From an uncultured Bacteroidales bacterium (GTDB lineage Bacteria > Bacteroidota > Bacteroidia > Bacteroidales > Paludibacteraceae): DNA of 31,512 bases. Where the stretch lies: the NCBI GenBank assembly GCA_937911935.1, contig CALDQH010000043.1:1-31512 (forward strand), given 5' to 3'. This document shows positions 17,029 to 24,884 of the stretch, one piece after another. Numbering within the stretch: position 1 is the first letter of the stretch; each line of letters starts with the position of its first letter. Under the pieces are notes generated by a model. It was not told where the DNA came from, made no database searches, and saw only the letters and a list, made by a program, of their open reading frames with translations. A program made the translations under genes and the position numbers.

Positions 17029-17034
17029 GGCTTA

Positions 17035-20000
17035 CTATTTTTGTAAATTTTCGTCAATTTGCATAAACACATAATCGCGACGTTGTTGTTCTTCTTTGTC
17101 ACGTTCGCCGTGGCGCGACATGATGCCATACATAACGGGAACGACAATAAGCGTTACTAAGGTAGATACCAACAAACCACCAATTACGACAATACCCAAA
17201 GGTCTCCACATTTCCGAACCTTCGCCGCTACTTACTGCCATAGGCACCATACCCAAAAGGGTGGTAAAGGCAGTCATCAACACAGGACGCAAACGCGATT
17301 GACCCGATAACTGGATAGCTTCGTTTAGTTCGTAGCCACGGTCGCGCATCAGGTTGATGTAATCGACAAGCACGATACCGTTCTTAACTACAATACCCAC
17401 CAACATAACGACACCCAAAGCACCAATCATATCGAGCGAGGTTCCTGTTGCCCAAAGTGCTATAATAACACCCGAGATAGCAAAAGGCACAGACATCATG
17501 ATGATGAAAGGTTTGCTCAACGACTCAAATTGCGAAGCCATTACCACATATACCAAGATAATAATCAGAACAAACAGCATACCGATATCAGCAAAACTTT
17601 CTTGTTGTTCTTCGTAATCACCACCGTAACGAACCGTTACGCCTGCAGGACGCTCCATGGGTTCTACCACTGCTTGGATTGCCGCTGCCAATTCGCCCAA
17701 CGATACATCGTGAGGGGTAACCTTGATGGTTTGCATACGTTGACGTGTTTTGCGTTCAATTTCGGGTGGAGCAAGATACTCTTGTACCGATGCCAACTCG
17801 CTTAGTTTAATTAGTTTACCCGATTGAGTAGGGATGGTTAAGTTCTCGATATCCGAAATAGAGTTACGGTCTGCTTCTGACAAACGAACCAAAATATCGT
17901 ATTCGTCGCCGTCTTCTTTTAGGTATCCAGCGGTATAACCATTGATACGGCTACGCACGTAACTTGCTACGGTTGCCGAATTTAATCCATGGCGGGCAGC
18001 TTTTTCTTTGTCAACCACCACTTTTAATTCGGGACGGTCTTCGTCGCGGCTTACGACAATATCGCGTGCACCTTCTATATCCACAACTGCACGTTTAATT
18101 TGTTCGGCAAACAGGTTGGTTGCATCAAAATCGTAACCATAAACTTCTATATCAACAGTAGAAGCTCCTCCACCGCCCATACCACTTGCCATTTCGCAAC
18201 TATAGTCAAGAAGTTGTGGGTATTGCGCTAATTCTTTACGGATAACCTCTGCTATTTCAAAAATAGTACGCTCACGTTCGTATTTCTTGCTACAAACCAC
18301 CGTCATTTGTAGTTTGTTATTAGAAGTACTGTTAATCAAAGCAGAGAAACCTGCATCGTCAGGAGAACCTGTAGTAGAAGAAATCATACGCACTTCTGGA
18401 ACCAATTCCATAATACGTGCTTCTAACTGACGTGATAAGGCAGCTGTTTCTTCTACACGGGTAGTACGTTGTAGTTCTGCTTTTACGGTTAAACGACCGT
18501 TGTCGGTTTTTTGCATAAAGTCGGTACCCACAAAGCCTAAATAAGCAGGAACTAACGATGCAATAAACAAAGCAAATACAGTTACCAATGTTAATGCTTT
18601 GTGGCGCAAACAAGCACCCAAGGCTTTAGCATAAACCTCGTCCACTTTATCAAGCATGCTTACCACGTATTTTTGATACCAACCTGCTTGCACTGCTTCT
18701 TCTATCAATTTGCCATTTTCTACACGTACTTTTTTGGCACGCAATAGTTTAGAAGAAAGCATGGGAGTAAGCGTAATCGCCACTACGGTAGAAGTACATA
18801 CTACGATGGTAACAATCCAGCCCAATTCCTTAAACATAATACCTGCAAAACCAGTAAGCATGGTCAAAGGAACGAATACAGCCACAATTACCAAGGTAGT
18901 TGCAATAACCGACACCCACACCTCGTTGGTCGCATAAATAGCGGCTTCGCGGGGATTTGAGCCACGTTCGATGTGCGAGGTGATGTTTTCCAATACCACA
19001 ATAGCATCGTCCACCACCATACCAATAGCAATGGTAAGCGAACAAAGTGAAATAATATTGAGCGAGCTATCTACAAATAACAAGTAAATAAATGCCACAA
19101 TTAGGGCGATAGGAATGGTTGCACCAATAATCAAGGTAGCACGCCAACGACCCAAGAAGAACAACACCACCAACACCACAAATAGTAGCGCATACAAGAT
19201 AGATTCGATAAGCGAATCAATGGAGTTTTGGATTTCTTCCGAAGAGTCGTAAACCACATCGATGTTGATATCAGGAGGCAATTGAGTTTTAATTTGCTCC
19301 ATCTTTTTGTTCAACTCGCGGCAAATTTGTACGGTATTGGCACCCGATTGTTTCATGATAACCAAACGTACCCCGTCGCGGCTGTTAATTTTTTCGTCCA
19401 AGGTAAGGTCTTTGATGGTATCACGAACAACAGCCAAGTCGCGCACATAAATTTGCTTGCCTTGAGGAGTAGTGGTTACCACTACGTTTTCAATTTCGGA
19501 GCTTTCTACGTATTCGCTACGAACTTGTACTTGGTATTGTTCATCGAGCATTTTTACACTACCCGATGCCATATTCAAGTTATTGGCACTGATGGCTGAG
19601 CCAACCAACTCCAATGGAATGTGGTAAGCATCTAATTTAGCTTGGTCGATATCAACGTACACGTAACGTTCTGGCTGACCCGACATCGAGATATTACCTA
19701 CCCCATCTACTTGGTTTAACAAAGGAATAACCTCGTCGTCCAATAGTTTTTCCAAGCCTGGGTACGATTCGTCTGCCGTAATCGCATATTGGATAATAGG
19801 CATTGAACTGGAACTAAACTTAAAGATAAAGGGGTTTGAAGTTCCATCGGGCAAGTTATCTTTTACAATATCAATGTACGAACGAACATCGTTTACCGCC
19901 TCGTCCATGTTTGTACCCCACTCCAACTCCAAGGTAACTACCGAGATGTTATCCTTAGAACGAGATGTAATTTCTTTTAATCCATCAACCGAGTTCAAAC

Positions 20001-20208
20001 TATTTTCCAACACCTTGGTAATGTTGGTTTCCATTTCGGTTGCATTTGCACCCGGATAGGTACACATCACCATAACGTATGGTGGGTCCATTTCGGGCAT
20101 TTGGTCAATGGGCAGTTTTATATACGAAAACGCACCAATGATCATTACCGCTATAAAGATAAGTATAGTGGTAACCGGTTTGTTAATCGCCGTCTTGTAA
20201 ATACTCAT
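17035..20208 (-). CDS. RND multidrug efflux transporter (AcrB/HAE1 family)
   Basis: Inner-membrane proton-driven pump of 1,057 residues, the usual size. The N-terminus MSIYKTAINKPVTTILIFIA is the first membrane helix, followed by a large periplasmic loop with the porter-domain segment QVDGVGNISMSGQPERYVYVD. Helix 4 near residue 400 contains the paired aspartates of proton relay in GMVVDDAIVVLENI; the partner lysine is in VVKNGIVLVDYIN near residue 930. Repeated halves with about 12 membrane helices are evident. Aspartates in helix 4 and HAE1-like length favour drug or lipophile export over metal export. It starts 9 bases after the adaptor gene and is followed 6 bases later by the PII-like gene. 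Confidence 0.96.
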   Translation of the reverse strand: MSIYKTAINKPVTTILIFIAVMIIGAFSYIKLPIDQMPEMDPPYVMVMCTYPGANATEMETNITKVLENSLNSVDGLKEITSRSKDNISVVTLELEWGTNMDEAVNDVRSYIDIVKDNLPDGTSNPFIFKFSSSSMPIIQYAITADESYPGLEKLLDDEVIPLLNQVDGVGNISMSGQPERYVYVDIDQAKLDAYHIPLELVGSAISANNLNMASGSVKMLDEQYQVQVRSEYVESSEIENVVVTTTPQGKQIYVRDLAVVRDTIKDLTLDEKINSRDGVRLVIMKQSGANTVQICRELNKKMEQIKTQLPPDINIDVVYDSSEEIQNSIDSLIESILYALLFVVLVVLFFLGRWRATLIIGATIPIALIVAFIYLLFVDSSLNIISLCSLTIAIGMVVDDAIVVLENITSHIERGSNPREAAIYATNEVWVSVIATTLVIVAVFVPLTMLTGFAGIMFKELGWIVTIVVCTSTVVAITLTPMLSSKLLRAKKVRVENGKLIEEAVQAGWYQKYVVSMLDKVDEVYAKALGACLRHKALTLVTVFALFIASLVPAYLGFVGTDFMQKTDNGRLTVKAELQRTTRVEETAALSRQLEARIMELVPEVRMISSTTGSPDDAGFSALINSTSNNKLQMTVVCSKKYERERTIFEIAEVIRKELAQYPQLLDYSCEMASGMGGGGASTVDIEVYGYDFDATNLFAEQIKRAVVDIEGARDIVVSRDEDRPELKVVVDKEKAARHGLNSATVASYVRSRINGYTAGYLKEDGDEYDILVRLSEADRNSISDIENLTIPTQSGKLIKLSELASVQEYLAPPEIERKTRQRMQTIKVTPHDVSLGELAAAIQAVVEPMERPAGVTVRYGGDYEEQQESFADIGMLFVLIIILVYVVMASQFESLSKPFIIMMSVPFAISGVIIALWATGTSLDMIGALGVVMLVGIVVKNGIVLVDYINLMRDRGYELNEAIQLSGQSRLRPVLMTAFTTLLGMVPMAVSSGEGSEMWRPLGIVVIGGLLVSTLVTLIVVPVMYGIMSRHGERDKEEQQRRDYVFMQIDENLQK

Positions 20209-20217
20209 AACTACTTA

Positions 20218-21231
20218 CTATTTAACAATTTCCAATTTTACACCGTCAACCAAGCGACCTTGACCTACAACAATCAATTCGTCGCCATCTTTTAGTTCTT
20301 GCGAAATAATTTCTACATCACGGTCGTAACGTTTGCCTAATTCTACGGTTACACGTTTGGCTACGCCAGCGTTGTTTACAAACACATAACGTTCGTTAGA
20401 ACCGATAAGTTTCAATACCGATTGGTAAGGAACCATCATGCCTTTTTCTTTACCTACAGGAATAGAGGTACTTACATACATACCAGGACGCAAAAGTTCG
20501 GATGCATTAGGGATTCTAATTCTTACCGAGAAAGTATGCGACGAAGGGTCGATGGTAGGGAATACGGTTTCTACAACAGCCGAAAAGGTTTTACCGGGAT
20601 AAATATCCGATGTAATGGTTAGGTTCATGCCTTTTTTAACGTAGGGGAAGTATTTTTCTTGTACGTTTACAAAGGCTTTCAACTTATCAATTTGAGTAAG
20701 TTGAAGGATGGGTTGACCTGCGCAAAGCTCACCTGCTTCAAAGTTTTTAGCCGAAATAGCTCCTGCAAAATCGGCACGCACAAACGTATTGCTTTCGTAA
20801 AGTGCCAATTGTTCTTTTACTTGTTCGTATTGGGTTTTGGTTTGGTCGTAGATTTGTTGAGAGATGCTTCCTGCTTCTTTCAACGCTTCCATACGGCTCA
20901 TTTCTACGCCCAAATTAGCATAGGTAAGCTTGGTTGTTGTGTATTGGGTTGGGTCCATTTTAACCAACAACTGACCTTTAGTCACTCTATCGCCAACCTT
21001 TACTAAAATTTCGTCGATAATGCCACTAACAGACGATGATACTTTCATATTTTCGTATCCTTCTAACGTGGTAGGCAACACAACCTCGCGTTCAATCTCG
21101 GTTGTAGTCAATTTCATTACCTGCACTTTTTCTACCTTTTCTACTTCTTGAACGGTAGTTTTTTCTTCGCTACACGACGATACCGCTAACAACAACGCTA
21201 TCGCAGTTAAACTGGTTACAATCTTGTTCAT
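20218..21231 (-). CDS. Efflux periplasmic adaptor lipoprotein (membrane fusion protein)
   Basis: Links the RND pump to the outer-membrane channel. A lipoprotein signal ends at Cys20 (LLLAVSSC), so the protein is lipid-anchored in the inner membrane. The barrel-sandwich (lipoyl-like) halves are VSSSVSGIIDEILVKVGDRV and VRADFAGAISAKNFEAGELC, flanking a short hairpin of helices (about 95-150). The beta-barrel part includes FPTIDPSSHTFSVRIRIPN and LLRPGMYVSTSIPV; the membrane-proximal domain ends the protein. Length is 337 residues, normal for short adaptors. It sits 11 bases after the beta-barrel gene and 9 before the pump. Confidence 0.95.
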   Translation of the reverse strand: MNKIVTSLTAIALLLAVSSCSEEKTTVQEVEKVEKVQVMKLTTTEIEREVVLPTTLEGYENMKVSSSVSGIIDEILVKVGDRVTKGQLLVKMDPTQYTTTKLTYANLGVEMSRMEALKEAGSISQQIYDQTKTQYEQVKEQLALYESNTFVRADFAGAISAKNFEAGELCAGQPILQLTQIDKLKAFVNVQEKYFPYVKKGMNLTITSDIYPGKTFSAVVETVFPTIDPSSHTFSVRIRIPNASELLRPGMYVSTSIPVGKEKGMMVPYQSVLKLIGSNERYVFVNNAGVAKRVTVELGKRYDRDVEIISQELKDGDELIVVGQGRLVDGVKLEIVK

Positions 21232-21242
21232 ATTCTGTTTTT

Positions 21243-21884
21243 TTATCGTTTTGTATAATCAAATATTTTCCATCCCAACGAAACTTCGAACGAGTTGACG
21301 GGATTTGTGTTCATGGTTACTTCGTTAATTTTATAAGTATAGCCTGGTTGTACCAAACGGTAGCGTGCGTCCAACGAGAACACCCAAATGTCCATACCAA
21401 TGCCGCAATCTAAACCAAATGAACAGATATTCAATTTAGAATCAACACCATCCATGCTTAAGGCGCCATCCTTACCAATGTTAAAATTAAAGGTAGGACC
21501 CACCATTAAACGCAAGTTAAAGTTTTTGGTATCCACCAATTTTACACCTGCCATAACAGGGATATTGATAGATTGTTCGGTAATACTTTGCGATTTTTTA
21601 CCGTTAAATGTATCTTCTACCATTTGACCTATCTCATTTAAAGATGATACAAAGTGGTAGTTCAATTCTACTTGACCATAGAATCTGTAGCCTGCACGAA
21701 GCATCAAACCAGCGTCAAAACCGTATGCTTGATCGGTCTTAATTTTGAGATTCTCTGCATTAAAGGTCCAATTTTGGTCAAACCCTAACGACGAAACAAA
21801 ACCAGCTTTAATACCAAAGGCTACTTGTGCAGATGCCGACAACGACACCAACGCCAAAGCTGCTATAATAAAATACTTTTTCAT
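21243..21884 (-). CDS. Outer-membrane beta-barrel protein (PorT/OMP_b-brl family)
   Basis: A 213-residue protein with a cleavable signal (MKKYFIIAALALVSLSASA) and alternating hydrophobic strands such as VAFGIKAGFVSSLGF, AGYRFYGQVELNYHF, INIPVMAGVKL, FNLRLMVGPTFNFNIG and FEVSLGWKIFDY. This fits a small 8-stranded barrel of the PF13568 type, common in Bacteroidota. Its function is unknown. It is placed inside the efflux operon, 3 bases after the TolC gene and 11 before the adaptor, which suggests co-expression and perhaps a role in outer-membrane assembly or passage, though nothing in the sequence shows that directly. Confidence 0.85.
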   Translation of the reverse strand: MKKYFIIAALALVSLSASAQVAFGIKAGFVSSLGFDQNWTFNAENLKIKTDQAYGFDAGLMLRAGYRFYGQVELNYHFVSSLNEIGQMVEDTFNGKKSQSITEQSINIPVMAGVKLVDTKNFNLRLMVGPTFNFNIGKDGALSMDGVDSKLNICSFGLDCGIGMDIWVFSLDARYRLVQPGYTYKINEVTMNTNPVNSFEVSLGWKIFDYTKR

Positions 21885-21887
21885 CGA

Positions 21888-23174
21888 TTATTTATTTAAT
21901 AAGTTTTTTAGATTAACATGTGCTTGTACCATCGACGTAAGTGCCTGAATGTAATTTTGTTGTGCACTAATTAAATTGGTACTAGTATTGGTAACATCTA
22001 ACGACGATGCATAACCGTATTCAAATTTCTTAGCCATATTATCAAAAACTCGTTGCGTTACATCGATGTTGCGTTTTTGAATTTGGTAGTTATCGTATGC
22101 CGATACCAAATCGTAGCGGTATTGACGGTCTTGTACTTTTAGCTGATCTTCGGTATCAGCCAAGGTATTTTGAGCTGCTTGAGCAGCCAATTTCTTTTCG
22201 GTAACACCAGCAGCACGCACACCACTCGACCAAATAGGTACACTCAAGGTTACACCTAGGGTATTAGGAGGAGTCATGTTCATGCCTTCTGCCTGACCAA
22301 AATAGGTTTTACCGCTATATTGATAAAAACCTGTAATGGTTGGCACATATTCCATGGCTTTAAGCGTTACTTGTTTTTGTGCAAGTTCGGCTTGCTTTTT
22401 AGACAAAGCATAATCATAGTTATCTTCTAACACCAATTCGGTCGATAATAATTTCATAGCCTCGTCGGCATTTAAAATATTATCCAAATCGTCGGTAAGA
22501 TCAATTACCTCATCGGCAGATACCCCCAACAACAAACGTAGCGAGCTATACAACACCTCAACCGTACGTTCTGTGGTATTGATGGCGCTTTCCATAGACG
22601 CTACTTGTACCGAAAGTTGATCGGCATCAATTTGTTCGGCTGCGCCAACCTCAACCGCATTTTGGGTCATTTTAGACAAGTTTTGCAAGTTGACTAAATT
22701 TTTACGCAACAAATCAACGGTTTCTGTGGTTGCCAAAATGTTTACATACACATTGGTAACGTTAGCCTCGATGGCTTGTACGGTTTTTGCTTTGGCTACA
22801 TCTTGCATTTCTATCGCCAAGTTAGAAATAAGCGAGCCTACAATTTGTTGTCCACCAATGGTCATCGAAGCTTGCAAAGACAAGCTACCCGTTGGGTTCA
22901 TGGGAATAGGCATACCTGCCAATTTTACTTCGTATCCACACATATTGGTGTAGTCTAACGAACCCGATACCTGGGGCAACATACTGGCAATGGCTTGCCA
23001 ACGAGCCGCTTCGGCTTGTTTGACGCTTAAACCAGCATTTTGCACGGTTCTGTTGTGCTCAACAGCATACTGCTTTGCTTCTTCTAAACTAAGCAACATC
23101 GTTTCGGGTTGTTGCGCCATTGCCGCCAACACCCAAAACAAAGGCAGTAAACATACAATCAATCTTCTTTTCAT
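21888..23174 (-). CDS. TolC family outer-membrane efflux channel
   Basis: Forms the trimeric outer-membrane/periplasmic tunnel for the pump. The signal peptide is MKRRLIVCLLPLFWVLAAMA, with no lipobox. The body shows the two-fold TolC repeat of long helices: LSLEEAKQYAVEHNRTVQNAG with AARWQAIASMLPQVSGSLDY, and YALSKKQAELAQKQVTLKAM with MEYVPTITGFYQYSG, followed by RYDLVSAYDNYQIQKRNIDV and SSLDVTNTSTNLISAQQNYI. Length 428 residues is typical. It is the second gene of the operon, 20 bases after the TetR regulator. Confidence 0.95.
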   Translation of the reverse strand: MKRRLIVCLLPLFWVLAAMAQQPETMLLSLEEAKQYAVEHNRTVQNAGLSVKQAEAARWQAIASMLPQVSGSLDYTNMCGYEVKLAGMPIPMNPTGSLSLQASMTIGGQQIVGSLISNLAIEMQDVAKAKTVQAIEANVTNVYVNILATTETVDLLRKNLVNLQNLSKMTQNAVEVGAAEQIDADQLSVQVASMESAINTTERTVEVLYSSLRLLLGVSADEVIDLTDDLDNILNADEAMKLLSTELVLEDNYDYALSKKQAELAQKQVTLKAMEYVPTITGFYQYSGKTYFGQAEGMNMTPPNTLGVTLSVPIWSSGVRAAGVTEKKLAAQAAQNTLADTEDQLKVQDRQYRYDLVSAYDNYQIQKRNIDVTQRVFDNMAKKFEYGYASSLDVTNTSTNLISAQQNYIQALTSMVQAHVNLKNLLNK

Positions 23175-23194
23175 ACCTTATTATATAATACTAT

Positions 23195-23833
23195 TTAAAT
23201 TCTGAATTCGGATACGTTGTAATAATGCCTCAAGTAATAATCCATTCCTTCTTGATTGCACACAATACGCACCCAGGAATCAAGCAGGGTAAAAACATAT
23301 CTCTTGTGTTCTACCTTGGGCAATCGCAATAAGTCATCTATCGCCACCTGATTCCATGCTGCAAAAAATGGCACCAAATGTGCTATGTTTAAATCGGTTC
23401 TGAACAAACCTTGTTCAATGCCCTTTTGTAGCAACGCATGCATAATGTTCAATACTTCGTTTGTACGATCCGACACCATTTTTGCATGAATCTGCGGATA
23501 AAATTTAAGCAAATCATACATGAATAGCTCGTATTTTTTGTGATGTTCGCGTGCTTCTAACGATGGACGACGCAACCACACATCCAACACATTGGTGCTA
23601 TTTTCTATTTCTTGCAATTTATTGTGCTTGTCGGGCGAATTATGACAGATAGCATGGTAAATCTGTTCGATCAATGCCTCCTTGTTTTCAAATTCGGTAT
23701 AAAAGGTTTTTTTGGACATATGCAATTCGTTGCATATATCATCTACCTTAATCGACTTAATGCCATACTTAACAAAAAGCGATTCAGCTACCTTTATAAT
23801 ATTTGAACGTACCGAAGAGTCCATTTTCTGCAC
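23195..23833 (-). CDS. TetR/AcrR family transcriptional regulator of the efflux operon
   Basis: The N-terminal helix-turn-helix spans about residues 8-55 (IIKVAESLFVKYGIKSIKV, DDICNELHMSKKTFYTEF), followed by an all-helical ligand-binding half ending in LRHYYNVSEFRI. At 212 residues it has the family length. It is the first gene of a six-gene minus-strand operon, so it probably represses its own transcription and that of the pump. Two starts are possible, M1 at 23833 and M4 at 23824; a -7-like TATTTTTG at 23852-23845 would favour M4 or a very short leader. No clear palindromic operator could be assigned in the 272 bases upstream. Confidence 0.93.
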   Translation of the reverse strand: MQKMDSSVRSNIIKVAESLFVKYGIKSIKVDDICNELHMSKKTFYTEFENKEALIEQIYHAICHNSPDKHNKLQEIENSTNVLDVWLRRPSLEAREHHKKYELFMYDLLKFYPQIHAKMVSDRTNEVLNIMHALLQKGIEQGLFRTDLNIAHLVPFFAAWNQVAIDDLLRLPKVEHKRYVFTLLDSWVRIVCNQEGMDYYLRHYYNVSEFRI

Positions 23834-24068
23834 AATAACAAGTGCAAAAATATAACAAATGCCTTTTTGTAGTACTTAACCAAGTGTTAAAAATTTATTT
23901 AAAAAATATTTAATTATAGTATCTTACTGATTTTCAACGCTGTATAAAGAAACTATTTTACACAAAAAGTTTCCACGTAGTCGTTTTGTAACGTCAGTGT
24001 AATAATTGATGATGATTGTTCTGCTGATAATTCCCGCGAAGTATTAATTCATTGTTATAAGAAAATAA

Positions 24069-24076
24069 TATCTTTG
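24069..24076 (+). promoter_or_regulatory. Probable -7 box (TATCTTTG) of the acyltransferase gene
   Basis: An exact TAnnTTTG match 29 bases before the ATG. The only upstream TTG (24052-24054) is 14 bases away, closer than the 18 seen at the two best promoters in this window. Confidence 0.5.
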
Positions 24077-24105
24077 TGTCACTAAACATATAAGCATATA
24101 TACTC

Positions 24106-24822
24106 ATGGAAAATATCACCTACATCCTTATAGTCTTACTTTTATTATTATACTTTAAGTGGATAATTATTATCCTAATCTTACCTATACATGTGATACA
24201 TAATCAAGTAAGAAAAAAATGGAATTCAGCAGAACACATGCCTTTTTTTTCTAAAATACTTATCATGCCGTATTGGTTATGGGAAAGACTCTTTAAAGAT
24301 GGCTGGGAAAGATTTATGCTTTTTCAAGTAAGTACCATTCCTTCTAATCATTTAAGAAGATTTTTATATAAAATATTGGGCGGTGAAATTGGGCCCCAAA
24401 CAGTGATTCATTTTAGAACAGAAATTAGAAGATTATATTGTTTAAAAATAGGCAAAGGAAGTATCATTGGCGACAATGCATTACTAGATGCTAGAAATAA
24501 AATTATAATAGGAGAAAATGTGAATCTATCATCTAATGTATCTATTTATACAGAACAACACGACCACAGAGACCCTTATTTTGGTTGCTCAACAGGGAAT
24601 AATAAATCCGTTATCATCAAGGATAGAGCATGGATAGGTAGTAATGTTATCATACTCCCAGGAGTACACATAGGCACAGGTGCTGTATGCTGTGCTGGAA
24701 GCGTTATTACAAAAGACGTTGAACCATACGCTGTAGTTGCAGGAGTGCCCGCCAAACAAGTGAACTCACGTCCTACTGATTTAAGGTATGAGTTTGATGG
24801 TAGTAGTTGTAGACTTTACTAA
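24106..24822 (+). CDS. Membrane-anchored hexapeptide-repeat acyltransferase (LbH family)
   Basis: Probably an O-acetyltransferase of surface sugars. The 238 residues start with a very hydrophobic helix (about 4-30, ITYILIVLLLLLYFKWI), then a cytoplasmic linker with IPSNHLRRFLYKILGGEIGP. The left-handed beta-helix follows: LKIGKGSIIGDNALLDA, NKIIIGENVNLSSNVSIY, the active-site loop TEQHDHRDPYF, then VIIKDRAWIGSNVIILPGVHIGTGAVCCAGSVITKDVEPYAVVAGVPAKQ in consecutive blocks. The acceptor cannot be told from sequence. It stands alone between a divergent efflux operon and convergent mutB. Almost all its arginines use AGA, whereas neighbours favour CGT, and it is AT-richer, suggesting a different origin. 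Confidence 0.88.
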   Translation: MENITYILIVLLLLLYFKWIIIILILPIHVIHNQVRKKWNSAEHMPFFSKILIMPYWLWERLFKDGWERFMLFQVSTIPSNHLRRFLYKILGGEIGPQTVIHFRTEIRRLYCLKIGKGSIIGDNALLDARNKIIIGENVNLSSNVSIYTEQHDHRDPYFGCSTGNNKSVIIKDRAWIGSNVIILPGVHIGTGAVCCAGSVITKDVEPYAVVAGVPAKQVNSRPTDLRYEFDGSSCRLY

Positions 24823-24837
24823 TGTACAAAGACAAAA

Positions 24838-24866
24838 AAAAGCGATCCCAAATTAGGATCGCTTTT
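24838..24866. terminator. Bidirectional terminator between the acyltransferase gene and mutB
   Basis: A perfect 11-bp stem, AAAAGCGATCC and GGATCGCTTTT, encloses a 7-base loop. A-rich on the left and T-rich on the right, it serves both convergent transcripts; it is 15 bases after the acyltransferase stop and 18 bases after the mutB stop. Confidence 0.92.
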
Positions 24867-24884
24867 AAGTATCGGAAAGTTAGA

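Noticed and set aside
23845..23852. TATTTTTG as the efflux operon promoter
   Set aside because: It matches TAnnTTTG, but there is no TTTG at the right distance and it would leave almost no leader for the first ATG; noted only as a factor in choosing the TetR start.
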